From an uncultured Agathobacter sp. (GTDB taxonomy: Bacteria; Bacillota; Clostridia; Lachnospirales; Lachnospiraceae), in NCBI GenBank assembly GCA_910587655.1, contig CAJUND010000012.1, forward strand, positions 1 to 64,000: a DNA stretch of 64,000 nt. The letters are read 5' to 3'. Numbering within the stretch: position 1 is the stretch's first letter; each line of letters begins with the position of its first letter. The notes under the pieces are model-generated. The model saw only the letters and a list, made by a program, of their open reading frames with translations. It was not told the origin of the DNA and ran no database searches. Positions 59,823 through 64,000 of the stretch are shown here, piece by piece. A program made the translations under genes and the position numbers.

Positions 59823-60215
59823 TTAAATCATCCCGAGGCTTTTTAAAGCCTGTTCAAATTTCTGTTCATCAATCGGCTTGCCCGAATAAACGGTACAGCC
59901 AAGCTCAAATGCCATATCCACGTTCTGCTGTTCATTTAATGCTGTCGCCATAATGACTTTAGCCTGTTTTTCCGCCGGTACATGGTATGCCTTTTCCATC
60001 TTGCGGATTCCGGCAAGCGCCTGGTATCCGTCCATAACCGGCATCATAATATCCAGGCATACAAGGTCATACGGTTCCTCATCCTCCAGCGCCATCATAT
60101 AGGCATCCACAGCTTCCATACCATCCACGGTCACATCGCAGTCGCCATACTGAGACAGAAAACCGGACATAAATTTACGGGTTGCATAATCATCTTCTGC
60201 CAATAAAATTCTCAT
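59823..60215 (-). CDS. Single-domain response regulator (CheY-like)
   Basis: A 130-residue receiver domain with no output domain. The acidic pocket is LLAEDDYA, the phosphorylation site Asp is in VCLDIMMPVMDGYQAL, the Thr/Ala switch is in IMATALNE, and the Lys is in VYSGKPIDE. The start is ATG 60215 (MRILLAEDD), with AAGGAG 7 bases upstream; the longer frame is unsupported. It lies between the hybrid kinase (65-base gap) and the CheA-like protein (26-base gap), which suggests it is the terminal or intermediate acceptor of this relay. Confidence 0.94.
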   Translation of the reverse strand: MRILLAEDDYATRKFMSGFLSQYGDCDVTVDGMEAVDAYMMALEDEEPYDLVCLDIMMPVMDGYQALAGIRKMEKAYHVPAEKQAKVIMATALNEQQNVDMAFELGCTVYSGKPIDEQKFEQALKSLGMI

Positions 60216-60280
60216 ACCAGTACTCCTTTTCTCTATACGGTTCATTATAGTGTTGATTCTTCCGGTTTGCAAGATATAAT

Positions 60281-63214
60281 TCACAGCCACTTCTGCAGAA
60301 TCTGAACCAGACGGTCAATCTCAAGCGGTTTGGATATATGCTCATTCATGCCGGCACCCAGTGCATCCTGCACATCCTCGCTGAATGCATTGGCGGTCAT
60401 TGCCACAACCGGAATGGTTTTTGCATCACTCCGGGGAAGCGCACGTATGGCTGCTGCCGCCTCGTATCCGTTCATGACCGGCATCTGGATATCCATAAAG
60501 ATAATGGAATACCACCCCTCCTCGGATTCTGAAAACAGTTCAACGCCGCGCTTTCCGTTTTCCGCCTTTTCAAGCGATAAACCTGTCATCCCCAGTATTT
60601 CTGACGCAATTTCCATATTAATCTCATTGTCTTCCACCAGAAGCGCCCGTCTGCCTGACAGGTCAATTCCTCCCATCTGTGTCAGCTGGCTTTTTTCCTC
60701 CTGTCCGTTTTCTTCCGGAAGCATATGGATAAATGCACTCCTGAGTTTGGATTTAAACAGCGGCTTACTGATAAACTCATCCACCCCGGCAGCACGCGCA
60801 CTGTCTTCAATATCCGACCAGTCAAGCGCCGTCAGGAAAATAACGGGACCGTCAGGACCTGTCTTTTCCCGGATTTCTTTCGCCATCTGTATTCCGTCCA
60901 TATCCTGCATGTTCCGGTCAAGAATCACTGCATAATATTCCTGCTTTCTGTTATGTGCAGCACATACCGCCTCTACTGCCTCTTTTGCGTTTGTGACCGG
61001 GCTTCCTTTCATTCCCAGCCCGTTTAATGCCGCGCATGTATTATCACATGATGCCGCATCGTCATCTGCGACCAGTACCAGACGCCCTGACAGCCTCTGC
61101 TCTGCGTTATGCTCCACCTCCTGCAGCTTTAATGAAATGACAACGGTAAACCGTGAACCTTTCCCCGGCGTACTCTTTACCCTGATGGTACCGTCCATCG
61201 CCCTTACGATATTGCGTACAATCGGCATTCCAAGCCCTGTTCCCTGTATTTTACTGGTACGCACATCCTCTGCACGTTCAAAAGGCACAAACAGACGCTT
61301 CAGAAAATCCTCCGACATTCCGATACCGTTATCCTCAAAAACAAATTCATAACAGCCCAGCATGGAATGCGGGTTGGTTTTTTCTGTAATCGTAAGGGTA
61401 ATGTCGCCGCCTTCTCCTGTATACTTGACTGCATTGCTTAAAATATTTACAAATATCTGCCGGACACGCAGGCTGTCCCCAATCACATCCTCATGCCTGA
61501 TATTCTCAGCCCTGACTGTAAAATTCTGTTTTTTTTCATTTACTGACGGTCTGATGATTTCCAGCACATCATCCAGAAGATCGGAAAGATTAAACTCGGA
61601 CTCGGAAAGACTGAACTTTCCTGATTCGATTTTACTCATATCAAGTACTTCATTGATCAGGGACAGCAGATGCCTGCCTGCCGTTGTAATCTTTGCCAGA
61701 CAGTCTTTGATTCTCTCCCTGTCGTCAATATGTGTTTCTGCAATCGCCGTCAGTCCGATAATCGCATTCATTGGCGTACGGATATCGTGGGACATACGGG
61801 AAAGAAAATCCATCTTGGCATTATTGGCACTTTCTGCATCACGGAATGCCTGCTCCAGCGCATTGCGCTTTTCCATTTCTTCTTTTTTCAGGCTGGTGAC
61901 GTCTTCAACCGCAGCAAGTACCCTTCTGGTATCATCCCCGTCCATGTTCAGTTTAATCAGGGAATATTTTTCCCATCTTCCCTTTTCCGCCAGCTCATAC
62001 TCATACTGAATAAACCGGTTTTCCAGATTCAGACTGTTTTTTAAGTTTTCCGGGGAAAGTTCATCCAGAAACCTCGATGCGCCCTCCTCCGAAAAATGCG
62101 CAGAAGGAAATGCATTCAGCCATTCATAATAATCCCCTTTTTTAGGAATACCCAGGGTAACAGAGCCTTCTTTGAGATAATCATAAGTACTGTTCTCAAA
62201 ATCAAATACCACAAACCGGTCGTACAGGTGTTTAACCGAATTAACAATCTGGCTGTAATTTTCTGACGAACGGCGGAGCCTGCCGTTTTTACTGATATAG
62301 TACAGCGCAAATACAATGATATATACTGCAAATACAATAATCAGTTTAATCTCAAGATGAATGGCATCACGGTTTGCATTCAGCTGCATCTGCCTGCCTG
62401 CCGTTGCAGGAAATGTTTTAACCATAATCCAGTCACTGTTTTTCAGTACTGCGACACAGCCGTTTCCAATTCCCTCACCATCTTTATAAGTATAGCTGTA
62501 GGACTCACCCGCTTCAAATGCATGCCTGAATTCTTTCATTTTTTCTTCTGAAAGAACCTTGCGTTCTTCAAAATCACTGAGGATATTTTCAGGGAAATTT
62601 TTTTCCCCGCATGCGACAACGGTCCCGTCCCTTAAACACAGGTATTCATCTGCAGCCTTCCCAAAATAGGTGGCGGATATCAGGTCCCGCAGGTGTTCTT
62701 CATCAAATACACCGACCAGCACCCCGACAATCCGGCCCCTGTGGTAAAACGGCGCATAAAAAATAAGCATTCTTTTTGAAGTAAATCTGGACTGCTGTAC
62801 AAATGTGATTCCTTCATTTCCGGTGATTCCCTCTTTATAGTAACTGCGGTCGGAAACATCCTGGACGGTTCCGTCCCCTGCATGGCTGATTCCGTCCACG
62901 TCTACAAACCTCATATAATCAAATGCTGTCTGGTCCCGCAGAATATTTAACTCATTGTAATCAAACTCTGCAGCATCCATCAGCTGCTGGTACAGACCGG
63001 AAATCATGGAAATATTGCTGACAGAGTTTTTGAACAGTTCGTCTATGGTTTTTAAGGACTGCACCGAAGCATCTTCCAGATACCGCTGGTTCTGCTCCGT
63101 AATCCGGGTATTCGTTTTATGGATAAACTGAAAAATAAGCGCTAATATAACAGCAACCAGCACCAGGATACTGGCAGCAGCCAGCTGCGCCTGACGTTTA
63201 CTCTTCTTTTCCAT
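60281..63214 (-). CDS. Cache-domain hybrid histidine kinase with two receiver domains
   Basis: A 977-residue sensor. The start is ATG 63214, with GGGAGG just upstream. Membrane helices lie at about 11-31 and 290-307, and between them is an extracellular double Cache-type sensor (FMRFVDVDG-like DYMRFVDVDGISHAG, FYAPFYHRGRIVGVLVGVF). A PAS-like region (320-440) precedes HisKA with His476 (LSRMSHDIRTPMNAIIG). The ATPase shows NILSNAVKYTGEGG, VFEDNGIGMSEDFL and GTGLGMPIVRNIV. Receiver 1 has Asp in VILDRNMQDMDG, and receiver 2 in IFMDIQMPVMNGYEA. No HPt is attached, so it should pass phosphate to an external one. Promoter at 63287-63315. Confidence 0.95.
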   Translation of the reverse strand: MEKKSKRQAQLAAASILVLVAVILALIFQFIHKTNTRITEQNQRYLEDASVQSLKTIDELFKNSVSNISMISGLYQQLMDAAEFDYNELNILRDQTAFDYMRFVDVDGISHAGDGTVQDVSDRSYYKEGITGNEGITFVQQSRFTSKRMLIFYAPFYHRGRIVGVLVGVFDEEHLRDLISATYFGKAADEYLCLRDGTVVACGEKNFPENILSDFEERKVLSEEKMKEFRHAFEAGESYSYTYKDGEGIGNGCVAVLKNSDWIMVKTFPATAGRQMQLNANRDAIHLEIKLIIVFAVYIIVFALYYISKNGRLRRSSENYSQIVNSVKHLYDRFVVFDFENSTYDYLKEGSVTLGIPKKGDYYEWLNAFPSAHFSEEGASRFLDELSPENLKNSLNLENRFIQYEYELAEKGRWEKYSLIKLNMDGDDTRRVLAAVEDVTSLKKEEMEKRNALEQAFRDAESANNAKMDFLSRMSHDIRTPMNAIIGLTAIAETHIDDRERIKDCLAKITTAGRHLLSLINEVLDMSKIESGKFSLSESEFNLSDLLDDVLEIIRPSVNEKKQNFTVRAENIRHEDVIGDSLRVRQIFVNILSNAVKYTGEGGDITLTITEKTNPHSMLGCYEFVFEDNGIGMSEDFLKRLFVPFERAEDVRTSKIQGTGLGMPIVRNIVRAMDGTIRVKSTPGKGSRFTVVISLKLQEVEHNAEQRLSGRLVLVADDDAASCDNTCAALNGLGMKGSPVTNAKEAVEAVCAAHNRKQEYYAVILDRNMQDMDGIQMAKEIREKTGPDGPVIFLTALDWSDIEDSARAAGVDEFISKPLFKSKLRSAFIHMLPEENGQEEKSQLTQMGGIDLSGRRALLVEDNEINMEIASEILGMTGLSLEKAENGKRGVELFSESEEGWYSIIFMDIQMPVMNGYEAAAAIRALPRSDAKTIPVVAMTANAFSEDVQDALGAGMNEHISKPLEIDRLVQILQKWL

Positions 63215-63286
63215 GGTTTCCTCCCTGTCTGCGCCAGAACACATCCGGATTTGCCAGATAAATGCTTTGCGCATACTATATAATGT

Positions 63287-63315
63287 ATTATACTACTTTC
63301 CCCAGCTTTTTCCAA
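63287..63315 (-). promoter_or_regulatory. Promoter for the hybrid kinase operon
   Basis: TTGGAA (63310-63315), 17-base spacer, TATAAT (63287-63292), minus strand, about 75 bases before the start codon. Confidence 0.68.
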
Positions 63316-63340
63316 GCATTTCCTGTAGTGATTTTCCTGG

Positions 63341-63369
63341 TTGTTTTTTCTATTTTATGCTGATATAAT
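63341..63369 (+). promoter_or_regulatory. Promoter for the hemerythrin gene
   Basis: TTGTTT (63341-63346), 17-base spacer, TATAAT (63364-63369) preceded by TGA (extended -10), divergent from the kinase promoter. Confidence 0.65.
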
Positions 63370-63421
63370 CAGTATATGTGAATGCCGGAACCAACCCGGC
63401 AGAATGGAGGGATGTTTTCCA

Positions 63422-64000
63422 ATGTTTGAATTTACAGACGACTGCCGAATCGGAATCGAACCGGTTGACAGCGAACACCAGTACCTGTTTGAATTACTGA
63501 ACAAGGCATATATTCTTGTCACGGAAGATGAACAGGACGATTACTACCACGATATCAAGGAGATTTTTGCAGAGCTTGACCAGTATGCAGAAAAACACTT
63601 TGCCCATGAGGAAGAATACATGGAAAAAATCCGGGACCCGGAGCTTATTCTCCAGCGTTCCCAGCATAATTTTTTCCGTGAAAAAATCATGCTGATGGAT
63701 TTTGCCAATATCAATGAAAAACCGGACCAGAGACAGATGCTCTCCGAGCTTGTCAGCTTCCTTGCCAAATGGCTTTACCACCATATCTTAAGCAGCGACA
63801 TTCTGATTGGGAAGCTTCCGCCGCTGGAAGAATGGATGCTTAAGGAAAATCCTTGTGAATTTACGGAGGAATACCGGATCGGGGTGGATTTAATTGACAG
63901 GGAACACGAAGAACTGTTCCGCATTGTGGGAAAGGCCAGCCAGCTGGTGAAATCCTGTGATGATACTTCCGGTTATGACCAGATCATGGAGCTTTTAAAC
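63422..64000 (+). CDS. Tandem hemerythrin-domain protein, partial
   Basis: The gene runs off the right edge; 193 residues are visible. Domain 1 starts IGIEPVDSEHQYLFELLNKA (His19) and contains KHFAHEEEYM (His59, Glu63), SQHNFF (His82) and WLYHHILSSD (HxxxxD). A second hemerythrin domain begins at about residue 150 (IGVDLIDREHEELFRIVGKA). Bacteriohemerythrins bind oxygen, or related ligands, at a di-iron site. In domain 1 the first His of the usual HxxxH pair appears to be Gln78, so its iron site may be altered. GGAGGG precedes the ATG. It is divergent from the hybrid kinase and could sense or buffer oxygen for that system. Confidence 0.88.
   Translation, partial: MFEFTDDCRIGIEPVDSEHQYLFELLNKAYILVTEDEQDDYYHDIKEIFAELDQYAEKHFAHEEEYMEKIRDPELILQRSQHNFFREKIMLMDFANINEKPDQRQMLSELVSFLAKWLYHHILSSDILIGKLPPLEEWMLKENPCEFTEEYRIGVDLIDREHEELFRIVGKASQLVKSCDDTSGYDQIMELLN

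Overview
The window looks like a chromosomal segment from an anaerobic gut-type Firmicute, most probably a member of the Lachnospiraceae. This is inferred from moderate GC, strong AGGAGG-type ribosome binding sites, long runs of tightly packed genes, complete [FeFe]-hydrogenase maturation genes (hydE, hydG, hydF), AddAB in place of RecBCD, a PPi-type phosphofructokinase, and a stand-alone AICAR transformylase paired with a PurO-like IMP cyclohydrolase. It is core chromosome: no transposase, integrase, phage gene or CRISPR array was seen.

Layout. 1-1281: the N-terminal part of a secreted subtilisin-like protease with two CBM2-like domains. Its signal peptide is out of frame at a three-copy pentanucleotide repeat. 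1.5-16.6 kb (minus): a nearly gapless run of hydrogenase maturation genes, a YgjP-type metallopeptidase, addB, addA, maf, a PrsA-like foldase and a PAP2 phosphatase. 16.6-17 kb: a hairpin-rich non-coding stretch. 17-35 kb (minus): a second long run with Na/Pi cotransporter, thioesterase, aminopeptidase P, polA, a coaE/FtsA-like fusion, WalJ-type hydrolase, ACT/PFL pair, an unknown coiled-coil protein, a sugar-binding-type/GGDEF sensor and the two last purine enzymes. 35-40.6 kb: DUF1002 protein, LD-carboxypeptidase, PPi-type PFK and an L,D-transpeptidase. 40.6-45 kb: a heterodimeric ABC exporter, a 43-residue Cys-rich FeoB-associated-type protein and a divergent DtxR-family regulator with a clear operator. 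45-49 kb: a TtcA-like protein, tRNA-Gly(CCC), a MATE transporter, a secreted BIG2 protein and a 54-residue protein. 49-53.4 kb: a glycosyltransferase/acyltransferase operon including a GT8-PlsC fusion, then tcdA. 53.5-58 kb: pdxS-pdxT (plus) and a thiSG-thiH-thiE operon (minus). 58-64 kb: a signalling cluster with a CheA-like protein that lacks its kinase domain, a single-domain response regulator, a Cache/hybrid histidine kinase and a divergent tandem hemerythrin protein.

How it fits together. The signalling cluster can be read as one phosphorelay: the hybrid kinase (H476, two receiver domains) would need an external HPt, and the neighbouring CheA-like protein supplies an HPt with no ATPase. 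Hydrogenase maturation and thiamine synthesis both use radical-SAM tyrosine lyases (HydG, ThiH). Several minus-strand genes overlap by ATGA or TAATG, so translational coupling is common.

Most unusual points: the frame-disrupting 5-bp repeat in the protease signal peptide; the kinase-less CheA; the coaE/FtsA-like fusion that keeps an internal ribosome binding site; the ThiS-ThiG fusion that buries the ThiS C-terminal Gly-Gly; and a family of two-hairpin intergenic repeats whose stems covary between copies, one copy of which supplies the last codons and stop of an ABC transporter gene. No searches were run; family names rest on motifs and remembered family features.
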